From positions 85,838,076-85,902,075 of the forward strand of contig JAKGHH010000002.1 of assembly GCA_022828595.1 (NCBI GenBank): a stretch of DNA of 64,000 nt, in the 5' to 3' direction. Origin of the DNA: Nelumbo lutea. Taxonomy: Eukaryota > Streptophyta > Magnoliopsida > Proteales > Nelumbonaceae. Of this stretch, positions 45,936 through 55,915 are shown in pieces. The position numbers and the translations under genes are program-made. Every line of letters starts with the position of its first letter. Position 1 is the first letter of the stretch. The notes under the pieces are model-generated. The model made no database searches and had not been told where the DNA came from. It was given only the letters and a program-made list of their open reading frames with translations.

Positions 45936-46799
45936 GAGAGTAACTCAGTGAAGGGAGTAGATTTCTTTTGGCTTGTAAGTTGTTGAGCTAGTAAGTGCTG
46001 ATCCAATTCCTTAGGCTTTGGGAGCTGCCTGTATGTGGCGAGCTACCAATAAGGTGAGGAGGCGACTAGGTATTTAGCAATAGTGTGGCCCGTAGGCTTT
46101 TGGGAGTGACTCATAGTCTACTCCTTTTTGACTTTGCCCATGCAGGAGAGGTGACTAAGTATTTAGCAGTAATGTGCCCCGTAGGTTTTGCCTATGAGGT
46201 GCCGAACTGACTAGGCACTGAGCTACCAGTGAGGTGCCAAGCTGACTAGGTGCCAAGCTACCTACAAGGTGCCGAGCTGACAAGGTGCCGAGCTACTTGT
46301 AAGGTGCCGAGCTGATCAAGTGCTGAGCTACCTGCAAGGTGCCAAGCTGACCAGGTGCCGAGCTATGATTGCACTGCATCAGCTTCGTAATACCGGTCAC
46401 CCACTCCTACAAGAAGCTACTAGGAGCTCGACCTTCGGGGGCAGCACTACTAACTTTAGGTCACCAGCTCACATGGGAGCCTTGGAAGGCTCAACCGGTA
46501 AGGGCGCCTATGTAGTCTGTTGGCCGCCAGCTCCCATGGAAGCCACGAAGAGCTCATCTTTGTAGGGGGAACCTTGCGGAGAAGACTGATGAGGCTTTAT
46601 CTGAATTGAAAGTAAGGTTGGTAGAGCTACTTAATTTGCTAGCTCCCTGCATAATCTTTGAGTTCATAAAAAATGTAAACTATAAAGCGATAGCTTCAAT
46701 TTCTAAAAAGTGAGGACTTAGCTTTGGTAAGATGAGAACTTAGCTTTTGTAGGATGAGAACTTAGCTTTTCGTAGTGTGTTCCCATAGACGACACCAAT
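45936..46799 (-). other. Short internal segment between inner LTR and 3' LTR of Tat-2
   Basis: No gag or pol similarity. At its right end, on the minus strand and two bases from the inner LTR, TGGTGTCGTCTATGGGAA resembles the PBS of Tat-2 (TGGCATCGTCTGTGAAA at 55913). Contains a 35-bp tandem repeat and AGCTTTTGTAGGATGAGAACTT-type direct repeats (46720-46770). Looks like a leader fused to a polypurine tract with the genes deleted. Confidence 0.6.
46197..46371. repeat. 35-bp tandem repeat, five units
   Basis: AGGTGCC(G/A)A(G/A)CTGA recurs at 46197, 46232, 46267, 46302 and 46337, exactly 35 bp apart, each with an inner CTGAGCTACC-like part. Similar GAGCTACC motifs occur in the outer LTRs (45520-45660). 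Confidence 0.9.
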
Positions 46800-47533
46800 T
46801 GATAGTGTGCAATCCGGCCGGTCCTAGGTGTCAATGACCTTGCCTCTGACTGGAGCAACAGGTGCCTGAAACGGAGGAGAAAGCGAGTAATCTCTGGAGA
46901 TGAACCCAGTGAGAATGCTTCGAAGCTTAAGTTAGTATTTCCTCAAAGGCAAGATAAAACCTGATGGCGCAAATTTATCACATACCTCATTCTTGGGGGG
47001 TAGAGAGCCTTTTATAACCACTTCGTGCACTCACTCCTAAACTTCTGTCAGGTCAAGTATGATTACCTCTACGCTTCTGCCAGTTCGGGTGTCATTACCT
47101 CTGTTGGGGCATAACCGCCTCTGCACTTCTGCTAGCTCCATGCATAGCCTTTGGACGTTGAAGTGCGGCTGTCAAGCATCAGATCCCAAGTTAGTCAGGT
47201 GCGCCGCCCTTAGATACAAACTCCTTCGGTGTCAGGTACGGTGCAGTTGTTCAGTTCGGCGTGCTGGAGGCAAAGTGTTGGAGTGGTGTGCGAGGTGAGG
47301 TCTTGAGTTCGGATAGAGGTGTGGCTTGAATTACCATGGGGCGGGCCAATTCGGGTTGTTGCCCTTTGTGTTTGTAAGGCTCGGGGTCCAAGGGAGAGCT
47401 CGGGCTCCTTGTGGGGAGTTCAGACCGCAGGTTCCTCCTTTCGGAACTCGTGCCCTGGGCATACTGCTGTACCAAGCTGCTGCCTTTCAACGTGTTGAGT
47501 GGTTACGAGGTCGGGCCAAATCTTCCTTCATCA
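46800..47533 (-). repeat. Inner LTR of Tat-2 (734 bp, divergent)
   Basis: TGATAGTGTGCAATCC... to ...CCTTCATCA in plus coordinates. The first ten bases and the last part (GGGCCAAATCTTCCTTCATCA) match the outer LTRs, the rest does not. TATA box on the minus strand (TTATAAAAGG, 47018-47009). Flanked by a PBS-like site on one side and a polypurine tract on the other, as an LTR shared by two joined internal regions would be. Confidence 0.75.
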
Positions 47534-47550
47534 ATAGCCCCCCAATCCTC
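47534..47550 (-). promoter_or_regulatory. Polypurine tract before the inner LTR
   Basis: Minus strand GAGGATTGGGGGGCTAT directly before the inner LTR. It marks the end of the gag-pol carrying internal region. Confidence 0.75.
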
Positions 47551-47971
47551 GTGCAAAGGGACCTGCCCTGGCACGAGGAGTTCGCGAGGTGGCGGGTGGA
47601 TTTGACCCGTACTTTGAACTGGTTTGATTGATAGCCGAAGTGCGCTTTCGCCAGGATTTTTCTGGGTTCCTCGAGCGCCAAAAAGTCGGGAAATGCACCA
47701 TTCCATCTATAAATGCCGACAGACGTGACAACGCGCGTTTATTTCAAAATTTAAAAAATGCGCCACTGGGAGACGTGACAGTGGGCTTCTTTTCAAATTT
47801 GAAAAAATGCGCTGTTGCCGCTTTTAATGCAAGGAGACGTGTGCAGGCACTCTTTCAGTTTCAAAAGACATGTGGCCGGTCACGTCTCGGTCTCAGGAGA
47901 TGTGTGGTCAGCGTGACTGCAGGCCGTTGGATTTGCTTTGATAAGAACCATTGATTTTTGGTTATTGTGGG

Positions 47972-47980
47972 TATAAATAG
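47972..47980 (+). promoter_or_regulatory. TATA box of the antisense gene in Tat-2
   Basis: TATAAATAG, 119 bases before the ATG at 48099 on the plus strand, followed by GTGGGGGACC. It lies outside any LTR, so the antisense gene seems to have its own promoter. Inferred from position only. Confidence 0.55.
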
Positions 47981-48906
47981 TGGGGGACCCCAGTCGCTTT
48001 GTCAATCTCCTGCGTTTTGCTTCTTGAGCTCGCGTTCAAGTTCCCGTAGTCTATTTGCTTTTTTCGGGTGAGTACTTTCTTGGAATCCATCTCCTCCGAT
48101 GTCTAGCTTGGATAGCTCAGACAGCTCTTCGAGGGGGTCAGATGCAGGTTCTACGAACCGAGCTGCATCCCCCGATAGGCCTAGTGGACCCGAGGTAGAG
48201 CTTGAGGAAGAGTTTGAACCCATAGGCCAAGTCGCCTCGGGTAGTTTGGCATCCTCCTCCCGTCGAGGTCGGACGTTAGACAAGTTTGGTCCCTTGACCA
48301 TGATGCCTGAGGGGCTTCACTCCCTTATTACCTAGTTCAACTTGCCTAGGGAGTACACCTATTTTATACCCTTGGGTAGTTTCCTTTGGGAACACGGTCC
48401 TAATGAGATCGTGGTATTCCAGGAGCATCTCGTTGCTGGGTTGCGCTTGCCTTTCCACCCCCTCATTGTCGAGGTTATTAACCACTTCGGCGTTACTGTC
48501 GGCCAGCTTCACCCAAATTCTATTCATAACTTTGTGGGCGCAATCTCTCTATTTTGCGAGCAGATCTTGCCTTTAGACCTGGAGATCTTCTCTTCCATTC
48601 TAATGCTTAAGAAGCAAGCGAGTCCCCTTCCCGGGCATAGGCGGGAGTATTACCTGTCTCCTCACCCAGGTTTTAAGCTTTTACACGATCTTCCCAACAA
48701 GGTCCCGGCATGAAAACGAGACTACTTCGGGGTGTGAAGTGCATTGGGGTGGCCGTTCCAAACTGGGTGGGGGATGGCTACCCCTGATGTCGGTGTTACA
48801 CTTGATAGGGAGACGGCAAAGGGCCTCCAGAAATGGGCACGGCTTGGGCTAAAATGCCACCATTATCTGATGGAGGCCAAGCTCATCGAGGCCGGTCTGA
48901 GTTCGG

Positions 48907-48983
48907 GTAGGTTCCTTACTTAGAGGCTTGCCTTTTGTTTTGCTTTGTTCTTTCATTTTCTTGATGCCAAATTCTTTTTGCAG
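48907..48983 (+). other. Intron 1 of the antisense gene (77 bp)
   Basis: GTAGGTTCC donor, T-rich tract and TTTTTGCAG acceptor. The codon split (G + GT, Gly) keeps the frame into VIDSKKTRGG. Confidence 0.7.
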
Positions 48984-49255
48984 GTGTGATAGACTCAAAG
49001 AAGACTCGTGGTGGGAACTTGTTTCACACCATGAAGAGGAGGAAGCGAGTCGCCAAATGAACTCGTGCCGAGCTACCCCGAGATGTGGAGCCCGAGGTAC
49101 CAGACTACCCGTCAGTGGATCCGCTCTGGGAGCCCGAGATGGCCCCTCCAGTGCAAGAAGCGGCAGGGGCCCTTTATGCCGAGGCTACTTACACGGCATG
49201 GACCGAGCTCCCTTTGAACCAGGTAGCTTGTCGTGCTGCCACTCATGCCATGGTG

Positions 49256-49342
49256 GTAAGTTAGCGATTTCTTGTCGGGCTCTTTGCTTTTATCTTTCTT
49301 GCTATCATTCTTTTGATCATTTGTTATTTTTCCTTTTGGTAG
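49256..49342 (+). other. Intron 2 of the antisense gene (87 bp)
   Basis: GTAAGTTAG donor (near-consensus), T-rich tract and TTTTGGTAG acceptor, phase 0. A matching intron stands at the same place in the Tat-0 copy (10971-10886). Confidence 0.75.
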
Positions 49343-49879
49343 GTGAATTCCTCTATCCATGCCTTGGTGGCCCAAGTGAAAAGGAGCTCAAGGCAGGCAT
49401 CTTCTCGAGCTGCTAAGGCATCTTCTCGAGCTGTTGAGGCGGCTTCTCTCACTGCACAGGCTAGGCTGGCGAGGTCTTAGAGAGATACCGAGGCCATGGG
49501 AGTTGTGGTGAAGCATATGGCGGACCTGAGGCTGGATTTGTAGCATCAGGTTGAATACCTTCAAGTGGATATTAGGGAGAGGACACAAATCTTTTCTCAA
49601 GGCATCGAGGATGCTAGGAAGAAGGCCGTCGATGAATACATAACCTCGTCGCGCTTTAATGGCCTGATGGTGGGCTCGTATAGAAGGGGCTTCAAACTAA
49701 GCAAGTGGATGATCTAGAATACGTACCCCGAGCTCGATATTAGCGCTATAACCACTTCGTGCATTACTCAGGAGATGGCCAATGCTGTAGACGGTGAACC
49801 AGACTCTGAGGATGAGGCAGGACCTTCGGGTATCATTGAAGTGCCTTCTAATGGTGAAGAAGTACTTCTGGGCTTGTGA

Positions 49880-49896
49880 GCTCGATATTATATGTG

Positions 49897-49932
<36 letters not shown>

Positions 49933-50176
49933 TTTTTTGAAAATATACACTCCCTTATTTTGCAATGGAATGACTTTTTTTTGGTTAAGTGTTGGTTGCT
50001 CTCTCTCCCGAATTGATCGTATTTACCGAACTGACCATATGCCCGATCTATTTTGCCTGGGTTACTGCAATCGTGCGGCCTGTTTTTGCCTTTGCTTGCC
50101 TATGCCGAGGTTCTTGTTAGCTCGGCATTCTAGCCTTAGGGCTATGGTAGCGACTTAATCCACTTCGCTTGGTGAT
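49880..50176. other. Spacer between convergent antisense gene and pol of Tat-2, with TA microsatellite
   Basis: Contains alternating TA at about 49893-49932 followed by T8. Both genes end here (49879 plus; 50177 minus). The AT run could act in 3' end formation for either transcript; this is inference. Confidence 0.6.
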
Positions 50177-53100
50177 CTATAGATAGTATCGTCTCAAGTT
50201 AACGACGTTCCACACTTGGGGTACTTGTTTGCCCTCTAAAGTTTCGAGCTCGTATGCCCCCCCAAGCGCTCTCTTTACTCGGTAGGGCCCTTCCCAATTC
50301 GGTTCAAGTTTCCTACGCCGGGCTCAGGTGCCATGACTTTATGGAGAACCAGGTCGTCGATGCGGAATTTCCGCTTCTTTACTCTGGCATTGTAGTACCG
50401 AGCTACTCTTTGCTGGTAGGCTGTGGTCTGGATGTACGCGAGGTCTCTTACCGCGTCTAGTAGGTCGAGGTTGGTACGTAACTCATCTTCATTTGTCTGA
50501 TTCTTATATGCTTCTATTCATAGGTGAGGTTAAAGGGGGTTTCTCCTGTGCGGTTTTTTCTGTGGTTCGGTGAGCCCATAGAACACTTGGTAGCTCGTCC
50601 TTCCACAACCCTTTAGCTTGGTCTAGTCACGCTTTCAGTCCACCGAGGATAGCTCTGTTCATTACTTCTATCTGACTGTTTTCCTGCGGGTGTGTGACCG
50701 ATGTGAAGTTTTGCCAAATCCCCATATCTTGACACCATTCCTGAAACTTGATATCCTCGAACTGCTTGCCATTGTCGGAGATCAGTACCTGAGGTAACCC
50801 GAAGCGACATACTATGTTCTTCCAAAAGAAGTTCTGTACGTTTCAAGCTGTAACAGCTTCTATCCACTTTGTGAAGTAATCTACCGCCACCACTAGGAAC
50901 TTTCTCCCACCTGTTGCTGGTGGGAATGACCCCAGGAGGTCGATGCCCCATTGTGCAAAGAGCCATGGGCTGGTGAGATACCTGAGGTCGGTGGCAGGCT
51001 GATGGTGGATATTGGCATGCTTCTGACATTTGTCGCATTTTTTGACGAGCTCAACGGCCTCTGCCTTCATCATTGTCCAGTAGTACCCTTGTCGAAGTTC
51101 CTTTTGGGCGAGGGCTTTGCCCCCCAAGTGTCCGCTGCACAGCCCTTCATGAGTGTCGTGGAGTACGAGCTCAGCTTCGGCAGGTTGCAAGCAACGCAGG
51201 TAGGGGAGCGTGTAGGACCGTCGGTACAGCCGTTCGTCTATTATGACATATTTGGCTGCCTGGCGCTGCACCCTCCTGGTTACATTGCGGTCCACAGGGA
51301 GGGTTCCATCTAGCAAGAAGCTCGCAAGTGGGTCGATCCAGCTCGGCTCTGCTTCAAGGATGGGAGCGACCTCCTCTGCCCCACCGAGAATGCTAGGCTG
51401 AGGTAAGTCCTCTATGTACACGATTCTCATGGCGTTGTGACTGATGCTGGCTAACCGGGACAGGGTGTTGGCCTCAGTGTTCTTTGACCTCAGGATTTGC
51501 CTGATGAAGTGTGACTGGAAGTTGAGAAGAGCCTCCTTTACTTTTGCCAAGTAGGCGATCATAGTTAGCTCGCGTGCTTCGTATTCGCCTGTAACCTAGT
51601 TGACCACAAGTTGGGAATTGCTATAGATAACTATGTGTTTTGCTCTTACCTTTTGCGCTAGGTTCAGCCCAACAATCAATGCCTCATACTCTGCCTCGTT
51701 GTTGGATGTCGCAAATTCAAAGCGTAGTACATATTCCAATTTCGTGCCACCTGGGCCGCATAGGACTATGCCAGCCCCGCTGCCCTATTGGTTCAAGGAG
51801 CCCGACTATCAATGCCTCATACTCTGCCTCATTGTTGGATGTTGCGAACTCAAAGCGTAGTGCATGTTCCAATTTCGTGCCACCTAGGCCGCATAGGACT
51901 ATTCCAGCCCCACTGCCCTATTGGTTCAAGGAGCCAACTCCGCCCACTTCGTCAGCCGATCGAAAACCTCGGGCTTGAATAAGACTTGTCTCAGAGGTTT
52001 GTCAGTCAAGACGATGACAGTGTGAGCCTGGAAATATGGGCGGAGTTTCCGAGCTACAATTATCAGTGCGTATGCCAGCTTTTCTATCTGCGGGTATCTC
52101 GTCTCTGCTCCCTATAGAATTTTACTAACATAATAGATGGGTCATTGGACCCGATCTACTTCTTTTATTAGTACCGAACTGACCACTTCATCGCTTGCCG
52201 AGAGGTACAGTTCTAAGATCACGCCCTCCTCGGGCTTGGTTAAGATTGGCACACTAGCGAGGTAGTTTTTTAGCTCATCGAACACGAGTTGACAGTCTCA
52301 GGTCCATTCGAACTCTTTGCCTTTGATTGCTTTAAAGAAAGGCAGACAGCGGTCTACCGACTTGGACATGAAGTGGCTCAGAGCGGTCATGCAGCCGTCT
52401 AGCCTTTGAACCTCTTTTACTTTTCGGGGCGGTCTCATATCTACGATGGCCTTTATCTTGTCCGGGTTGGCCTCAATACCATGCTGGTTGACGATATACC
52501 CTAGGAACTTACCCGAGGTGACACCGAAGACACACTTGTTTGGGTTCAGTTTCATGCTAAATTGATGCAGAAGTTGGAAGATAGAATGCAAGTCTTGTAT
52601 TAATTCATGTGAAAACTGCATCTTGACAACCATGTCGTCTACATAACATTCTATCTTCGTGCCAATTAAGGGCTGAAACAGCTTATTCACAAGTCTTTGG
52701 AAGGTTGCCCCAGCATTCTTCAGTCTGAAGGACATGACCTTGTAGCAGTACAGGCCGAACTCGGTTGTGAAGGTGGTTTTTTCCTCATCGAACTGGTCCA
52801 TCCTGATATGGTTGTAGCCAGAGTAGGCATCCAAGAAGCTTAGCAACTCATGTCCCGAGGTCGTGTCCACTAGGCGGTCAATTCTGGGGAGGGGAAGCAA
52901 TCTTTCGGGCAAGCTCGATTCAGGTCGGTGTAGTCAAGCACATGCGCCACTTGTCGTTTGCCTTTTTTACCAGTACTGGGTTGGCTACCCAGCTCGGGTA
53001 ATGAACTTCCCTTATGAAGTCTGTTGCGAGGAGCTTTTCAACCTCCTCATCGACCGCCCTCCAGCACTCTGGGGGTTAAGTTGCGTTTCTTCTGTCTAAT

Positions 53101-53760
53101 GGGTCTGACTACAGGGTCAGTATTAAGTTTGTGAGTTATAATCCTGGGGTCAATGTCGGGCATATTGACCACGGACCATATGCAAAAATATCTAAATTTT
53201 GAAGTAAGAAACTTACCAGTTCGGATCGTAGAGGTTCTTAGACGGAAGCACCGATTTGTAGCATCCGTGCTGGGTCCGCAGTTGAAGTTGGGATCGTGAC
53301 TGTTTCTTCTGTGGGCGCAACTCGTTCTTCACCTTGCTCCGTAGGCCACTCCAGTTCAAGGTCGTCGGCCACCTTGGTTTTTCCCTTCAGGGCAGCAACA
53401 TAACACTTGCGGGACTCAAGCTAGTCGCCCCGCACTACCCCCATACCAAAGTCTGTAGGGAACTTCATTGCCAAGTAGTAGGTGGAGACCACTGCCCGTA
53501 GGACATTCGTGATTGGCCGCCCTATTATGGCATTGTATGGGGAGGGGGTCGCGACCACTAGGAAATCGTGGTTGAGTCTAACAACACAAGGCCATGTGCC
53601 GACTTCCACAAGTATTGTTATTTTCCCGAGGGGCCTGACTTCTTCTCTGCTGAAGCCCACCAGAGGAGTGTTTGCGGGTTCAACTCGCTTCTTTGCAACT
53701 AAAGCTGGTCAAATGCCGACTTGAAGAGAATGTCCGCCGAGCTGCCCGAATCGACAAGTA
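50177..53760 (-). pseudogene. pol: Tat-2 pol: protease, RT, two RNase H domains, integrase
   Basis: Protease [13 protein letters not shown] (near 53750; catalytic Asp kept), NAIIGRP. RT DYTDLNRACPKDCFP, FLDAYSGYNHIRMDQ, YVDD (near 52640) intact, GKFLGYIVNQHGIEANP. An archaeal-type RNase H follows (NNEAEYEALIVGLN), disrupted by a 133-bp tandem duplication (51675-51940). Integrase: zinc-finger residues ending KKCDKCQ, GIDLLGSFPP, VLISDNGKQF, QIEVMNRAI (D, D, E kept), end NWEGPYRVKRALGG and NVVNLRRYYL with TAG at 50179-50177. Stops and at least one frameshift (protease frame differs from RT frame). Longest clean frames are 204 codons (RT) and 239 codons (RNase H end to integrase). Confidence 0.92.
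51675..51940. repeat. 133-bp tandem duplication inside the Tat-2 RNase H region
   Basis: ATCAATGCCTCATACTCTGC starts both copies (51675 and 51808); both end TATTGGTTCAAGGAGCC. Few differences. 133 is not a multiple of three, so the duplication shifts the frame. Confidence 0.92.
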
Positions 53761-55831
53761 CGCGCCTGACTTCGAAGTCGCTGATTCTTAGTTTTATGAC
53801 AAGCGCATCATCATGAGGGTAGTGGACCCCTCGCGCATCGTCTTTCGTGAAGAAAATTGGCTCCTTCATCTTTGGCCTCTTCGGAGGGTTCTATTCTTCT
53901 CGAGTAGCTTCACGAACTAACGCCCGGGCCACCGCCAAAGTACAACCTGCTACCACCGAACCTCCCACTCAAGTGAATGGTTCCACGAACTGGCCTCTCT
54001 TCCGGAGGCTGTCTTTACGATGGTTCGGCCGGCCTGCTACTGGATTTGGGGCGTCCCTACCGGGCTCCCCTTGCCGACCTGTCTTATTATTATTATTATT
54101 ATGCTGTACAAAATTTTTCAAGTACCCACGACAAATGAGTCCCTCTATCTCGTCCCAGATATTATTACACTATTCGGTACTATGACCGTGATCTCTATGG
54201 AAACTGCAGTACAAGTTTTTGTTTCTCTCATTTGGGTTCCCTTTTAGGCGGTGTGGCCATTTTACGTATGGGGCATCTTTGATCGTCATCAAGATCTTGG
54301 CCTGCCTTGTGTTTAAGGGTGTGTAGTCCGTCCGAGCTGCTAAGGGAGCTCAGAACGGCTGGCTCAGCTTCGTCTACTGGGCCGGGTTTTTTCTTCTGTC
54401 GTCTGGTTTGGAGGGTCCACCTTCCCTCTTCTTTTTCTCGATCCCGCTTTCGGTCCTTTGGTTGATCTCTTCCTCTGTTCTCATGAACTTATCCGCGAGC
54501 TTGAGGAATTCGGCTACGATCGCTGGATGGCTAGCTACCATGTGCCATTTGAACTCCTTGTGTGTTACTCCTTTCTTGGCTGCCACGAGCTGCACCGCAG
54601 GGTCTAGTCGCGGTACCTGCAAGCACGCGTCATTGAACCACTTGATGTAGCCTAGGATGGACTCTCCTTCCCTTTGGACTACTCCGAAGATGCTTTCCTC
54701 GGTTCTGGGGCACCACTTGCTGGTAACGAAGTGTGCGGTGAAGACCTGCATGAACTGGGTCCAGTTTCTTATTGACTCGGGGGCCCGGTTCCTGTACCAA
54801 GTGCGGGCCACCCCCCTGAAGGTGGTGGTGAAGGCCACGCACATGCACGATTCACTGGCCCTTGCTAGGTGCAATTGGAACTAGAAGGCATCGATGTGGT
54901 CGTTGGGGTCGAAGGACCCATCATACTTTTCTAAAGGGGGGAGTTTGAAGTCTCTGGGCATGGGGACTACAAGGAGTTCTGATGAGAGGGGGGAAGGAAC
55001 TAAGAGAATAGGGGCATCTTTTACCTCGTCCGAGCTTGTCTCTTCTTTACCTCTGAGCTCGGGCAAGACACGGGTGGCAGTTCGGCAACTTCGCCGGCAT
55101 CTTCGTTGCTAAGTGGGCCTGGTACTGGCACTGCTAGCCTCTGTGTTGCCGAGCTCGATGGGCCCGGAATGTTGGTAGTCCGCCGCTAGGACACTGAATC
55201 AGTTCTCTGTGGGTGGGAGCTTAGACTTGGAGTGCCGAGGTACTGACTTGGCGGGCAAGGTTCCCAACCCGCCGGCGAGCTGCGAGGTAGGGGTGGTTTT
55301 TCTTTCCCCTCGGCCCGGGGATGAGGCCTGGCTCTTGGGGGGGTTTTGAAATTGGGAGGCTTCTCCTTGATGATGGCGTCCACCGTAAGGGGAGGGCTTA
55401 ACCAGCTTTGGAGCAGGGTGCCGAGGTGGAAGCTGTGGTTGGTTCAGAAGAGGCAGTTGGGGGAACTACTACTGATAGTGATACTAAGAGAGGTGGTGCA
55501 GTACTTGGTGCTGCTAGAGCTGATGCTGCTGGAACTGCTGCATTTGGGCTTGCATTGCCCACATGCACTGCATCAGGTCATCAAACTGGCTCTGGCTAGT
55601 CGCCAGGGGGACATCAGTTGGTTCAGTAAAGGTTGTCTCGACAGGTAGAGGAAGGGGGACATTCACAGCAGGAAGGTTCACTAGTGCCACTGTTCATCGT
55701 GAATTCAGGCTGGGGATCCCATCCACCGGAAGGGGAATGGTGAATTGTCTGATGCACACCATGGGGACTTGAAGTTGTTCCCCGGGGGCGTTCATATCTA
55801 TGCTACGTCCGGCATTGCTAGGAGAAGCCAT
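53761..55831 (-). pseudogene. gag: Tat-2 gag
   Basis: Start ATG at 55831 (MASPSNAGRSIDMNAPG), 83 bases inside the PBS. A Pro/Gln-rich N-terminal part follows, then the Retrotrans_gag domain (about 55066-54374): LPPLEKYDGSFDPNDHIDAF, FTTTFRGVARTWYRN, VTSKWCPRTEESIFGVVQREGESI, QRTESGIEKKKREGG. CCHC knuckle remnants lie around 54200-54120. Stops include a TGA at a CGA site after SLNSR (near 55696), and there are frameshifts in the N-terminal part. A TTATTATTATTATTA microsatellite is at 54083-54100. Confidence 0.85.
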
Positions 55832-55896
55832 GAGTGTTGGGGTTTCTTAGAAAAAAGGGGTTATAAGAGTTTTAGAGGGAGGCTTTTAGAAGTGTT

Positions 55897-55913
55897 TTTC
55901 ACAGACGATGCCA
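55897..55913 (-). promoter_or_regulatory. Primer-binding site of Tat-2
   Basis: Minus strand, two bases inside the 5' LTR: TGGCATCGTCTGTGAAA. It resembles the TGGCGCCGTCTGTGGG type found behind LTRs of Tat-lineage elements, with two or three changes. The tRNA is not assigned. Confidence 0.65.
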
Positions 55914-55915
55914 AT

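Larger units (their letters stand above)
48099..49879 (+). pseudogene. Antisense accessory gene of Tat-2, three exons, one frame
   Basis: Exons 48099-48906, 48984-49255 and 49343-49879 (808, 272, 537 nt) join to 538 codons in a single frame with a natural TGA. N-terminus: acidic Ser-rich tail (MSSLDSSDSSSRGSD), then a domain with PREYTYFIPLGS, GLRLPFHPLIVEVINHFGV, LHPNSIHNFVGAISLF and GHRREYYLSPHP, of the kind annotated as putative gypsy-type or plant transposon protein; a basic patch MKRRKR (possible nuclear signal); a C-terminal coiled coil (ASSRAAKASSRAVEAA, HQVEYLQVDIRERTQ) and acidic tail. Seven internal stops (48333, 48711, 48735, 49058, 49478, 49541, 49715), all TAG/TGA; no frameshift. 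It converges on pol. Function unknown; related gene in Tat-0. Confidence 0.8.

Noticed and set aside
47500..47730. Overlapping ORFs on the minus strand (47487-47731)
   Set aside because: They are shifted frames over the LTR end and polypurine tract, with no similarity to any family.
45893..47900. Possible host promoter or gene in the GC-rich part left of the antisense gene
   Set aside because: Explained by the inner LTR, PBS and polypurine features; frames here are short and overlap on both strands.
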